Assembly: GCA_040268355.1 (NCBI GenBank)
Contig: JAWRIT010000049.1
Coordinates: forward strand, 1-16,771
Source: UBA1367 sp040268355
Lineage (GTDB): Bacteria > Actinomycetota > Coriobacteriia > Coriobacteriales > Atopobiaceae
Direction of reading: 5' to 3'
Length of the DNA: 16,771 nucleotides
In this document: positions 1 through 6,776 of the stretch, in pieces
Position numbering within the stretch: the first letter of the stretch is position 1
Layout: each line of letters starts with the position of its first letter
The notes under the pieces: generated by a model
The model's database searches: none
Seen by the model: only the letters and a program-made list of their open reading frames with translations
What the model was told of the DNA's origin: nothing
Translations under genes and position numbers: made by a program

Positions 1-10
1 GACGACACAT
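1..10 (-). CDS. Possible start of the next minus-strand gene (3 codons visible)
   Basis: On the minus strand an ATG (10 to 8) follows purine-rich ribosome-binding-like sequence: GGAGGA at 26-21 and AGAGGC at 20-15. Only three codons (M-C-R) lie in the window, so neither product nor reality can be judged. It would be co-oriented with, and directly downstream of, the FmdB-type gene. This is an inference from the start context alone. Confidence 0.25.
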
Positions 11-25
11 AGGTGCCTCTTCCTC

Positions 26-45
26 CGTGTCGGTCCGTGTCGGTC
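26..45. repeat. Tandem 10-bp duplication
   Basis: The decamer CGTGTCGGTC occurs twice head to tail (26-35 and 36-45). It lies just past the stop codon of the FmdB-type gene and before the possible next minus-strand ribosome-binding site. It is probably a local slippage duplication. No hairpin or U-run marks it as a terminator. Confidence 0.6.
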
Positions 46-52
46 GGCCGCG

Positions 53-256
53 TCAGTCGGACGAGGACTTCGTGGACGTGCCGCGCTGGTCGGTGTTGTA
101 GAACCCGTGCCCCTCGAATACGATGCCTGATGTGGCAAAGACGCGTTGCGCCGTGGTCCCGCAGGTCGGGCACCGCACGAGCGGGCGCTCGCTCATGGGA
201 TGTTCGACCTCGAACTGGCTGTTGCAGGTGGGGCACTTGTAGTCATAGCGGGCCAT
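53..256 (-). CDS. FmdB-family zinc-ribbon protein
   Basis: A 67-residue protein of the FmdB/CxxC_CXXC_SSSS regulatory family. It starts MARYDYKCPTC. Two CxxC pairs (Cys8/Cys11 and Cys29/Cys32) would form one zinc ribbon, and the tail is rich in Ser and Thr, as is usual in this family. Length is normal. The start is fixed by GGAGG at 264-268 on the minus strand, seven bases before the ATG. Family members are called putative regulators from the original FmdB of methylotrophs, but the molecular role is generally unproven, so no target is proposed. It is transcribed divergently from the HAD-TPK gene across a 226-bp gap. The family call is secure and the function unknown. Confidence 0.85.
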   Translation of the reverse strand: MARYDYKCPTCNSQFEVEHPMSERPLVRCPTCGTTAQRVFATSGIVFEGHGFYNTDQRGTSTKSSSD

Positions 257-311
257 AGGGCTGCCTCCGGAGTTGATCTCGTGTCGACTGCGGGGCCGTA
301 CGTGTGGGCCC

Positions 312-338
312 CTGCCACTTCGGACGTGCCGGTGGCAG
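312..338. repeat. Inverted repeat upstream of the FmdB-type gene
   Basis: Arms CTGCCAC (312-318) and GTGGCAG (332-338) are perfect 7-bp complements with a 13-nt spacer. The repeat lies just downstream, in the minus-strand sense, of the -10-like hexamer at 344-349. It would therefore sit at the transcription start or in the leader of the FmdB-type mRNA. It could be an operator or a leader hairpin, and no U-run follows it. Confidence 0.45.
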
Positions 339-343
339 AGGAT

Positions 344-349
344 ACTCTA
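344..349 (-). promoter_or_regulatory. Candidate -10 box for the FmdB-type gene
   Basis: On the minus strand this reads TAGAGT, the same hexamer seen in the proposed rpmF promoter. It lies about 90 bp upstream of the FmdB start codon. I see no convincing -35 and the TG dinucleotide is one base off the extended -10 spacing, so this is tentative. Confidence 0.3.
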
Positions 350-393
350 CCCAACATCGAGGGGCCTGGCACGCGGCAGGGCACAATGCGGCC

Positions 394-402
394 TGCTATC
401 AT
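394..402 (+). promoter_or_regulatory. Candidate extended -10 promoter for the HAD-TPK gene
   Basis: TGCTATCAT contains TATCAT (5/6 to TATAAT) preceded by TGn at the extended -10 spacing. It is placed about 80 bp before the start codon at 483. No good -35 is visible, which is acceptable for an extended -10 promoter. I looked for TPP-riboswitch core sequences between here and the gene and did not recognise any. Confidence 0.4.
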
Positions 403-482
403 CGAATCTGCTGCTCTCACGCGGGTGGCGCGCCGGCGCCCATCGGTGCCGCCGCCCTGTCATGATCGGAAGGGGAGACACC

Positions 483-1874
483 ATGACGAACCACGCCCCG
501 ATCGCCCCTACCATCGCCGGGGCGATCTTTGACTGCGACGGCACGCTGGTCGACTCGATGCCCATGTGGCACGCCCTTGTGGAGGACACCTTCGACGCGT
601 ACGACATCCCCAAGACGCCCGAGCTGCTTGAGGAGGCGGAGACCTACAACTTCGATGACATGTGCGTCTGGTTCCACGAGCGCTTTGGCATCGGCGAGAG
701 CAGCGAGGCGGTGCTTGCGGAGCTGCGCGCCACGGTCCGCGGCCACTACGAGCACGACATCGTCCCCTTCGACGGCTGCAAGGCGTTTCTGGACGAGCTG
801 CGCGCGGCGGGCGTGCGCATGCTCATCCTCTCGGCCACGACCGAGCCCGAGGTGCGCGTCGCGCTGGCGGCCCATGGTCTTGAGGACTACTTCGAGCGGG
901 TGATCCAGACGAGCGAGACGGGTTCCGACAAGGAGCATCCCGAGGCCTACCACTACGCGCTCGAGGCGCTGGGAACGCCCCTCGAGCAGACCTGGGTGTT
1001 CGAGGACGCCCCCTTCGCCGTGCGGACGGCGCATGAGTCCGGCTTCAAGACGGTCTGCCTCCACAACGACCATGACGGTCGCGACCGGGACTTCTGCGAG
1101 CGGCACAGCGACATCCTCGCGCATGGCTACCGCGAGCTCTCCCTGGCACGTCTGCAGGACTTCGCCGCCGCGCCCGAGCATCCGCGCGGCACCTTGCGGG
1201 CGCTCGTGGTGAACGGCTCCCCGCATCCCAGCTCCCCGGGTCTGGTGCGGGAGCTGGCGGATGCGAGCGACTACGTCATCGCCGCCGACCGGGGCATCGC
1301 GACGTGTCTGGCCGCCGGCGTCGAGCCTGACATGCTCTGCGGAGACGCCGACTCTGCGGAGCCCGACGCGCTCGCCCATGCCGCGTCCACAGGCGCCGCC
1401 GAGATCCGCTATCCAAAGGACAAGTATGCGACGGACCTCTCGCTCGCCATCGACTGCGCGCGTCATGCGGCCGCCCGTCGGTGCGCGCGGCTCGACCTCA
1501 CGCTGACCTGCGCGTCGGGCGGGCGCCTTGACCACACGCTCGCCGTCGTCGGCTGCTTGGCCCAGGCGGACGACGCCTCTGCGCGCCTCGTCGAGGACGA
1601 CTTCGAGTGCAGGATCCTGTCTCCCGGCGGACGCGCGCGCTGGGACGTCGGTGCCGAGAAGGGCGCCCGTGGCGCGACCTTCTCGGCGGTCTCTTTGGCG
1701 GAGGGCACCGTCGTCACGGAGCGGGGCATGCGTTGGGAGCTCGATCGTCGCCAGCTCGCGCCGCTCACCGACGAGGGCGTCTCCAACGTCATCGAGGCAG
1801 ACGACGCGCACGTCATCTGCCACGCCGGTCGCCTTGCGGCCTTCTTGCTGCGGGACGCGACGTCAGGCTCGTGA
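483..1874 (+). CDS. HAD-family phosphatase fused to thiamine pyrophosphokinase
   Basis: A 463-residue two-domain protein. The N-terminal domain (about 11-210) is a HAD subfamily IA hydrolase: motif I FDCDGTLVDS with Asp17 and Asp19, motif II LILSATT, a Lys in GSDKEHPEAYHYAL, and motif IV VFEDAP. The C-terminal domain (about 235-463) is thiamine diphosphokinase, which transfers pyrophosphate from ATP to thiamine. Its signatures are GDADS (287-291), DKYATD (313-318) and SGGRLDH (345-351). The start ATG at 483 is chosen for AAGGGGAGA just upstream; an in-frame extension to 273 has no such site and adds non-conserved sequence. It stands alone, divergent from the FmdB-type gene and convergent with rpmB. 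I infer that the HAD half may supply thiamine from thiamine monophosphate, but its substrate cannot be read from sequence. The TPK identity is strong. Confidence 0.9.
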   Translation: MTNHAPIAPTIAGAIFDCDGTLVDSMPMWHALVEDTFDAYDIPKTPELLEEAETYNFDDMCVWFHERFGIGESSEAVLAELRATVRGHYEHDIVPFDGCKAFLDELRAAGVRMLILSATTEPEVRVALAAHGLEDYFERVIQTSETGSDKEHPEAYHYALEALGTPLEQTWVFEDAPFAVRTAHESGFKTVCLHNDHDGRDRDFCERHSDILAHGYRELSLARLQDFAAAPEHPRGTLRALVVNGSPHPSSPGLVRELADASDYVIAADRGIATCLAAGVEPDMLCGDADSAEPDALAHAASTGAAEIRYPKDKYATDLSLAIDCARHAAARRCARLDLTLTCASGGRLDHTLAVVGCLAQADDASARLVEDDFECRILSPGGRARWDVGAEKGARGATFSAVSLAEGTVVTERGMRWELDRRQLAPLTDEGVSNVIEADDAHVICHAGRLAAFLLRDATSGS

Positions 1875-1920
1875 CGGCCGGCCACAGGCGGACCACCCCA
1901 TCCGCGGTCCCGCGAGATGA

Positions 1921-1945
1921 AAAAAGGTCCCATCGGGACCTTTTT
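1921..1945. terminator. Bidirectional intrinsic terminator between HAD-TPK and rpmB
   Basis: A perfect 11-bp stem, AAAAAGGTCCC (1921-1931) with GGGACCTTTTT (1935-1945), closes a 3-nt ATC loop. The A-run on one side and T-run on the other give a U-tract on both strands. It therefore serves the plus-strand HAD-TPK gene and the minus-strand rpmB, which converge on it. Confidence 0.93.
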
Positions 1946-1970
1946 GCTGGTGCATCGTAAGGTGAGGCGC

Positions 1971-2174
1971 TTATGAGGCCTGCTGTGCGCTCCGGGCGAG
2001 GTTGCCCTTCTTGAGGCAGCGCGTGCAGACGTTCATCTTCTGGCTGCGCCCGTCCTTGAACACGGTGACTCGCTGGATGTTGGGCTTGAACTTGCGGTTC
2101 ACGGTACGGTGGGAGTGGCTGATGGAACGACCAGCAACAGCATGCTTGCCGCAGATATCGCATACCTTAGACAT
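1971..2174 (-). CDS. rpmB: 50S ribosomal protein L28
   Basis: A 67-residue L28 beginning MSKVCDICGK, with the family segments SHSHRTVNRKFKPN and MNVCTRCLKKG. Cys5/Cys8 and Cys50/Cys53 form a complete four-cysteine (C+) zinc site, so this is the zinc-binding paralogue type. The start is supported by GGAGG at 2183-2187 (minus strand), eight bases from the ATG. It is monocistronic on the minus strand and ends at the shared terminator. It is divergent from asp23, the same arrangement as rpmB and yloU in Bacillus subtilis. L28 is a large-subunit protein needed for late 50S assembly. Confidence 0.97.
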   Translation of the reverse strand: MSKVCDICGKHAVAGRSISHSHRTVNRKFKPNIQRVTVFKDGRSQKMNVCTRCLKKGNLARSAQQAS

Positions 2175-2238
2175 GACTCAGACCTCCAAAGGGCGGCGCC
2201 GGTCGCGTGGGGCGCCGACAACTTACAAAAGCCCAATC

Positions 2239-2266
2239 ACTTTAGCACACGGCAGGCACCTTGCAA
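2239..2266 (-). promoter_or_regulatory. Candidate rpmB promoter
   Basis: On the minus strand TTGCAA (2266-2261) and TAAAGT (2244-2239) are separated by 16 bp, each 4/6 to the housekeeping consensus. The -10 is also preceded by TGC, giving an extended -10. This places the transcript start near 2232, leaving a leader of roughly 58 nt before the L28 start. Confidence 0.45.
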
Positions 2267-2414
2267 GTGCCGAACCACCGGTTCTTGTGGGAGTTTTGTA
2301 GCCACCCCACAAGATGGACGCCGCCTGGGCACCAGCTGATGCCCAGGCTTGCCCGCATGCTCCGCCGCCATGCCACAGCCGCCCGCCGCGCCATGCGCAC
2401 CTTATGGCGCGGCG
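2255..2414. other. Hairpin-rich, gene-free region between rpmB and asp23
   Basis: The gap 2175-2516 has no convincing gene but carries a run of inverted repeats. These are GGCAC/GTGCC (2255-2259/2267-2271), GAACC/GGTTC (2272-2276/2280-2284), a perfect 9-bp stem TCTTGTGGG/CCCACAAGA (2283-2291/2306-2314), a perfect 9-bp stem GCCTGGGCA/TGCCCAGGC (2323-2331/2340-2348), and a perfect 11-bp stem CGCCGCGCCAT/ATGGCGCGGCG (2384-2394/2404-2414). None is followed by a U-run on either strand. If the promoters proposed here are right, the three long stems lie between the two divergent transcripts and belong to neither mRNA. They could be a small structured RNA or protein-binding sites. No tRNA, 4.5S, 6S or tmRNA signature is recognisable. 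Confidence 0.5.
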
Positions 2415-2457
2415 CAATTCCTCGGGCGCTTCTCGCGACTTTGGTGCGGGCCTGTTC

Positions 2458-2463
2458 TATACT
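2458..2463 (+). promoter_or_regulatory. Candidate -10 box for the asp23 operon
   Basis: TATACT is 5/6 to TATAAT and lies 53 bp before the asp23 start codon. No good -35 is seen. The box overlaps symmetric sequence: CCTGT (2451-2455) with ACAGG (2466-2470), and the perfect palindrome CTGTACAG (2462-2469) just downstream. An operator overlapping this start is therefore possible. Confidence 0.4.
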
Positions 2464-2516
2464 GTACAGGATTGTGCGCCGACCACAACTGCGTGGTCAA
2501 GCGAGAGGAGACAACC

Positions 2517-2864
2517 ATGGCAAAGGCCATTCCGGGGAACCTCCGGGTTTCCAATGACTGCATAGCAGATCTGGCTGGCTACGCCGCCCTAGAGTGCTAT
2601 GGCGTGGTGGGCATGGCGGTGACCGACCAGCAGGAGGGCGTCACGCGCCTGCTCCCGACGCACCGCCTGCGCCGAGGCATCGACGTCTCTGCCGAGAACG
2701 GTCAGCTGGTGGTCGATCTGCACGTGGTCATGGAGCAGGGCGTCAATATGTCGGTGATCTCGACCAACCTGATAAGCTCCGTCAAGTTCATTCTCAGCCG
2801 CATCGCCGAGCTCGAGGACGTTGACGTGCGCGTGCACGTGGAAGGCATGCGCCACGGCCGCTAG
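2517..2864 (+). CDS. Asp23/Gls24 family envelope-stress protein
   Basis: A 115-residue DUF322 (Asp23/Gls24, YloU-like) protein. Family features are the ALECYGVVGMA segment near residues 23-33, a VDLHVVMEQGVNM strand, and a C-terminal VRVHVEGM strand; the length is typical of the compact form. The start at 2517 is chosen for GAGAGGAG at 2503-2510; upstream in-frame codons to 2349 run through the hairpin and promoter region. Asp23 proteins are small and abundant, and are linked in Staphylococcus to cell-envelope homeostasis. Here there is no signal peptide or transmembrane segment, so the protein is cytoplasmic, possibly membrane-associated through a partner. It is the first gene before fakA, the same order as yloU-yloV in Bacillus, and a 70-bp gap separates them. 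Confidence 0.92.
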   Translation: MAKAIPGNLRVSNDCIADLAGYAALECYGVVGMAVTDQQEGVTRLLPTHRLRRGIDVSAENGQLVVDLHVVMEQGVNMSVISTNLISSVKFILSRIAELEDVDVRVHVEGMRHGR

Positions 2865-2902
2865 CACGCCGGCGCGTCCGTCACTTCCGTACCCGAGGAA
2901 TC

Positions 2903-2938
2903 ATGAGCAGCCAAGGAACTGAGGAAACCAAACGATGA
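2903..2938 (+). CDS. Possible 11-codon leader ORF overlapping fakA
   Basis: ATG at 2903 is preceded by GAGGAA (2895-2900) and encodes MSSQGTEETKR before a TGA at 2936-2938. That stop overlaps the fakA start at 2935 as ATGA, a classic coupling arrangement. Its codons resemble a normal polar N-terminus. It may instead be the true start of fakA, separated by a one-base indel or recoding event. Too short to prove. Confidence 0.3.
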   Translation: MSSQGTEETKR

Positions 2939-4596
2939 TAACCACCGTCATACGAAGCTGTTTTCCAGCAGCGGCCGCCGTCGTGGCCGACAAGGCAGAG
3001 GACATCAACAAGCTCAACGTCTTTCCGGTGCCCGACGGAGATACGGGGACGAACATGTCGCTGACGCTGAACACCGTCGTCGGAGAGGTCGAGGCCCTGC
3101 CCGCCAGCGCCTCGATGGCCGACATCGCCGCCGCCATCACGCATGGCTCGCTCATGGGGGCGCGCGGCAACTCCGGCGTCATCACGAGCCAGATCCTGCG
3201 CGGGGTCGCCGAGGGGCTGGTGGACGCGAACCCGTCGGGGGCGACGCCCCAGGACGTGGCCGCCGCGCTGCGCAATGGCGTGAAGGTCGCCTTCAAGGCG
3301 GTCCGCAAGCCGGTCGAGGGCACCATCCTCACCGTCCTGAAGGACATCTCCGCGCGCGCCGACCAGCTCGAGCGAGGCCGCATCACCACGCCGGAGCTGC
3401 TCGACGCGCTGGTCATAGAGGCCTATGAGTCCGTCGCCCGCACCCCGGAGCTGCTCCCGGTCCTGAAGGAGAACGGCGTGGTCGACTCGGGGGCCTACGG
3501 CCTGGCCACGTTCCTCGAGGCCTTCGTCAACGCCTACGAGGGCAAGGCCGGCGAGATCTCCGACTTCAAGACCACCGTCAACTCCGACGACGCAAAGGCC
3601 CACGTCTCCAACGTCGTCGACATCGAGATCAACGACGACTGGGAGGGCTCTGAGTACCGCTACTGCACCGAGTTCCTCTTCCATGCGGACTCGGAAAGCT
3701 TCGACGAGGAGGCCAACCTGCGCTACCTCGCCTCGATGGGCGACTGCGAGCTGCTCGTCGGCTCCAACCCCGACTACAAGATCCACGTCCACACCAACCG
3801 TCCCGACCGCGTGCTGCGCCACATGCTGCATCGCGGCCAGATCTTCAACGTGTTCGTGCACAACATGGACCTTGAGGCGCAGGAGCGCACCGAGGGCATC
3901 CGCGCCGATCGGCAAGCCGACGGCCCCCGCAAGGACCTGGGCTTCGTCGCCGTGGCGGCCGGCTCCGGCCAGGCCGAGATCCTGCGCTCGCTGGGGGTCG
4001 ACGTGGTCGTCGAGGGCGGGCAGACGATGAACCCCTCCACCGCGGACATTCTCGCCGCCATCGAGCGGGCCAACGCGGAGGCGGTCGTCGTGCTGCCCAA
4101 CAATGGCAACATCCGCATGGCCGCCGAGGCGGCAGCTGCCGCCTGCGACTCCTGCCAGGCGGCCGTCGTGCCGACCAAGTCCGTCCTGCAGGCCTTCTCC
4201 GCCCTGTTCGTGGTCGACCAGGACGGCTCGCTGGACGACAACGTCGCCGCGATGGCCGCGGCCATCGAGGAGGTCCGTGACGGCGAGGTCACCACGGCCG
4301 TGCGCGACTCGCAGGCAGACGACGGCTCGCCCATCCACACCGGGGACGTCATGGGGATCGAGGGCGGTGCCATCACCGTGGTCGGCTCCGACGTCGAGCA
4401 GGTCACCCTCGAGCTGATCGGGCGCATGCAGGACGCCGACGAGGGCGACACCCTCACGATCCTTGCCGGAAGCGACCTGTCCGACGAGGCCTTCGACCGT
4501 CTCGTCGGCGCCATCGAGCAGGCCCAGCCTGACCTCGAGATCGATGCCCATCGCGGAGAGCAGCCGCTCTACCCCGTGGTGTTCTCCCTCGAGTAG
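2935..4596 (+). CDS. fakA: Fatty acid kinase catalytic subunit FakA (DhaL/DAK2 domain)
   Basis: A 553-residue protein matching the FakA/YloV architecture and usual length. An N-terminal DhaL ATP-binding domain has NVFPVPDGDTGTNM (28-41; metal-binding Asp34 and Asp36) and GARGNSG (75-81). The middle domain carries YRYCTEF with Cys244 and the stretch KIHVHTNRPD. The C-terminal domain has VVEGGQTMNPST, LPNNGN and the closing QPLYPVVFSLE. FakA phosphorylates fatty acids bound to a FakB (DegV-family) partner, giving acyl-phosphate for phospholipid synthesis. No fakB lies in this window. The start at 2935 has GAGGAA at 2921-2926; a short ORF overlaps it. recG follows after 17 bp, so asp23-fakA-recG is likely one operon. 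plsX, which shares the acyl-phosphate intermediate, lies 6.4 kb downstream. Confidence 0.92.
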   Translation: MITTVIRSCFPAAAAVVADKAEDINKLNVFPVPDGDTGTNMSLTLNTVVGEVEALPASASMADIAAAITHGSLMGARGNSGVITSQILRGVAEGLVDANPSGATPQDVAAALRNGVKVAFKAVRKPVEGTILTVLKDISARADQLERGRITTPELLDALVIEAYESVARTPELLPVLKENGVVDSGAYGLATFLEAFVNAYEGKAGEISDFKTTVNSDDAKAHVSNVVDIEINDDWEGSEYRYCTEFLFHADSESFDEEANLRYLASMGDCELLVGSNPDYKIHVHTNRPDRVLRHMLHRGQIFNVFVHNMDLEAQERTEGIRADRQADGPRKDLGFVAVAAGSGQAEILRSLGVDVVVEGGQTMNPSTADILAAIERANAEAVVVLPNNGNIRMAAEAAAAACDSCQAAVVPTKSVLQAFSALFVVDQDGSLDDNVAAMAAAIEEVRDGEVTTAVRDSQADDGSPIHTGDVMGIEGGAITVVGSDVEQVTLELIGRMQDADEGDTLTILAGSDLSDEAFDRLVGAIEQAQPDLEIDAHRGEQPLYPVVFSLE

Positions 4597-4613
4597 GCTC
4601 GGACCGAGTTCGT

Positions 4614-6776
4614 ATGCATGCCATTCCCAGCATCGGCGAGGCCGCCGAGCGCCTTTCGCGCACGTGCTCGCTTGCTGATGGCGTGGGGCGGCTCCGCTTC
4701 GTCCGTGGCGCACGTCAGCAGGCGCTCGAGCGACTGGGCATCACGCGCGTGCGCGACCTGTTGCTGCACGTCCCGCATCGCTACCTCGACTTCACCCACA
4801 CCGTCAAGATCGGTCGGGCCGACGTCGGCCGGGAGGTCACCGTGGTGGGGGTGGTCGATCGCGTGAACCAGAAGCGCCCCCGCCCGCGCATGCAGATCGT
4901 CGAGCTTTTCGTGCTCGATGACACTGGCGTGATCGAGGCGACCTTCTTCCGTCAGCCTTGGGTCGCCGAGCAGGTGAGCGTGGGCGACACGGTGGCCCTT
5001 TCGGGCAAGGTGAGCTTCGCCTACGGCTTCAAGCAGATGAAGGCGCCCTTCTTCGAGGTGCTCTCCTCAGAGGAGGAGGCGGGCAGCTACGCGCGCGTGC
5101 TGCCGGTCCATCCTGTGGGGGAGGGCGTCACCGCCTCGTGGATGCGTCGCATCGTCTCGGCGGCGCTGGCCGACGTCGGCGACCTCTGCGACTTTCTGCC
5201 GGCACGTCTGGTGGCCCGGCGGCGCCTCATGAGCTTCGCTCGCGCCCTGCGGCAGGTGCACTTCCCAGCCGGCATGGCGGCCAAGGAGCCCGCGCGGCGC
5301 CGGCTCGCCTATGACGAGCTGCTGTGCCTGCAGCTCGCGCTGCTCACGCGCCAGCGGATCACGCTGTCGGGGATAGCGCCGACGGCGCATGTGATTGACG
5401 GGCCGCACGTGCGTGCCTTGCTCGACGCCCTGCCCTTCTCCCTGACCGACGAGCAGCGGCGGGCCGCAGACGAGATCCTTGCCGACATGGCGGATGACCA
5501 GGTCATGAACCGGCTGCTTCTGGGAGACGTCGGGACGGGCAAGACGGCCGTCGCGGCCGTCGCTCTCGCGGCGGCGGCCGACAGTGCCACACAGGCCGCC
5601 GTCATGGCGCCCACCTCCGTGCTGGCGCGCCAGTACGCCGACAAGCTCGGTCCCACGCTCGACGCGGCAGGGGTGAGCTGGGCGCTCGTGACCGGGTCCA
5701 CCCCCGCCGACGAGCGTGCGCGGGCGGTCGCGGGCATCGAGTCGGGGAGCGTCTGCGTGGTCTTCGGCACGACGGCCATTCTCTCCGACGACGTCGAGTT
5801 CGCCCGCCTTTCGCTGGTGGTCATCGACGAGCAGCACCGGTTTGGCGTCAACCAGCGTGCGGCCCTGCGCCGCAAGGGGGCTGGCGCCGACCTGCTGACG
5901 ATGACGGCGACCCCCATCCCGCGCACGTTGGCGCTCTCGGTCTACGGGGACGTGAGCTGCTCCCGGATCACCGAGCGCCCACTGCCGGGTGCTGGCATCA
6001 CCACCCGCTCGCTCGCCCCGGAGAACCTGGATGTCGCCTGGACGGCCATCGGCGACGCCGTGGCGGCCGGGCACCAGGCCTACGTCGTCTGCCCCCTCGT
6101 GGACGACACCGACGACGGCTCCGAGCTCGACGACGTTCCCGAGCCGTCCCGCTCCTCCGCCACGCAGCTGCACGCCGCCACGAGCACCTTCTCCCTGCTT
6201 TCCGAGCGCATCTATCCCGAACTCTCGGTGGGGATTTTGCACGGGCGTCAGTCGGCGGCCGAGAAGGACGAGGTCATGGGCCGCTTTCGCTCGGGGGAGC
6301 TGCAGGTGCTCGTCGCGACGACGGTCATCGAGGTGGGCGTCGACGTGCCGAACGCCACGGTGATGCTCGTGCTCGACGCCGATCGCTTCGGCCTGGCCAC
6401 CCTGCACCAGCTGCGGGGGCGCGTGGGACGCGGGACGGTTCCGGGCACGGTCTACCTTGCCTGCGCCGCCAAGCGCGGGACGCCCGCTCGCACGCGGCTC
6501 GACGCGCTCGAGGCCACCTCCGACGGCTTCGAGCTGGCGGAGCTCGACCTCAGGCTGCGTCACGAGGGCGAGGTGCTGGGCTACCGCCAGCATGGTGGCG
6601 TGAGCCTCGCGGTGGTCGACCTCGCGGCTGACGCCGACCTGGTCGAGGCGGCCCATGAGGACGCCCGCGAGCTCGCGCGCGAGGACCCTGCCCTGCTCCA
6701 GCCTGAGCACGCGACCCTGGCGCTCGAGGTCCGCGATCGTTTCGGCGCGTACTTCGAGGAGGTCGAGCGCGCATGA
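4614..6776 (+). CDS. recG: ATP-dependent DNA helicase RecG
   Basis: A 720-residue superfamily 2 helicase that remodels stalled forks and branched DNA. The N-terminal part has an HhH-like helix and the HRYLDF motif, then an OB-fold wedge domain (about 60-150). Helicase motifs follow in order: Walker A GDVGTGKT (304-311), DEQH box (405-408), TATPIPRT (431-438), and motif VI QLRGRVGRG (from 599). A Ser/Asp-rich stretch sits between PLVDDTDD and the LHGR motif where many RecGs are shorter. The ATG at 4614 is the only sensible start but lacks a good Shine-Dalgarno, so translation may depend on fakA just upstream. A second, out-of-frame ATG lies at 4618. The 3' end overlaps rsmD as ATGA. Confidence 0.97.
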   Translation: MHAIPSIGEAAERLSRTCSLADGVGRLRFVRGARQQALERLGITRVRDLLLHVPHRYLDFTHTVKIGRADVGREVTVVGVVDRVNQKRPRPRMQIVELFVLDDTGVIEATFFRQPWVAEQVSVGDTVALSGKVSFAYGFKQMKAPFFEVLSSEEEAGSYARVLPVHPVGEGVTASWMRRIVSAALADVGDLCDFLPARLVARRRLMSFARALRQVHFPAGMAAKEPARRRLAYDELLCLQLALLTRQRITLSGIAPTAHVIDGPHVRALLDALPFSLTDEQRRAADEILADMADDQVMNRLLLGDVGTGKTAVAAVALAAAADSATQAAVMAPTSVLARQYADKLGPTLDAAGVSWALVTGSTPADERARAVAGIESGSVCVVFGTTAILSDDVEFARLSLVVIDEQHRFGVNQRAALRRKGAGADLLTMTATPIPRTLALSVYGDVSCSRITERPLPGAGITTRSLAPENLDVAWTAIGDAVAAGHQAYVVCPLVDDTDDGSELDDVPEPSRSSATQLHAATSTFSLLSERIYPELSVGILHGRQSAAEKDEVMGRFRSGELQVLVATTVIEVGVDVPNATVMLVLDADRFGLATLHQLRGRVGRGTVPGTVYLACAAKRGTPARTRLDALEATSDGFELAELDLRLRHEGEVLGYRQHGGVSLAVVDLAADADLVEAAHEDARELAREDPALLQPEHATLALEVRDRFGAYFEEVERA

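Noticed and set aside
273..482. Upstream in-frame extension of the HAD-TPK gene
   Set aside because: It covers the intergenic promoter area, lacks a ribosome-binding site, and HAD motif I sits at the expected distance from the ATG at 483.
403..482. TPP riboswitch upstream of the thiamine pyrophosphokinase fusion
   Set aside because: Expected by function, but I could not find the conserved CTGAGA or the second conserved core sequence here.
2451..2470. LexA-like SOS box (CCTGT...ACAGG)
   Set aside because: The CTGT/ACAG halves are 10 rather than 8 bp apart for the E. coli type, and it does not match the CGAAC-N4-GTTCG actinobacterial type; kept only as a nearby palindrome.
4598..4608. CTCGG-A-CCGAG palindrome before recG as a hairpin
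   Set aside because: A one-base loop cannot form as drawn and only three pairs remain with a real loop; too weak to report as a feature.
2881..4713. 610-codon minus-strand open frame opposite fakA
   Set aside because: The plus strand encodes a clear FakA; the antisense product is low-complexity and matches no family I know.
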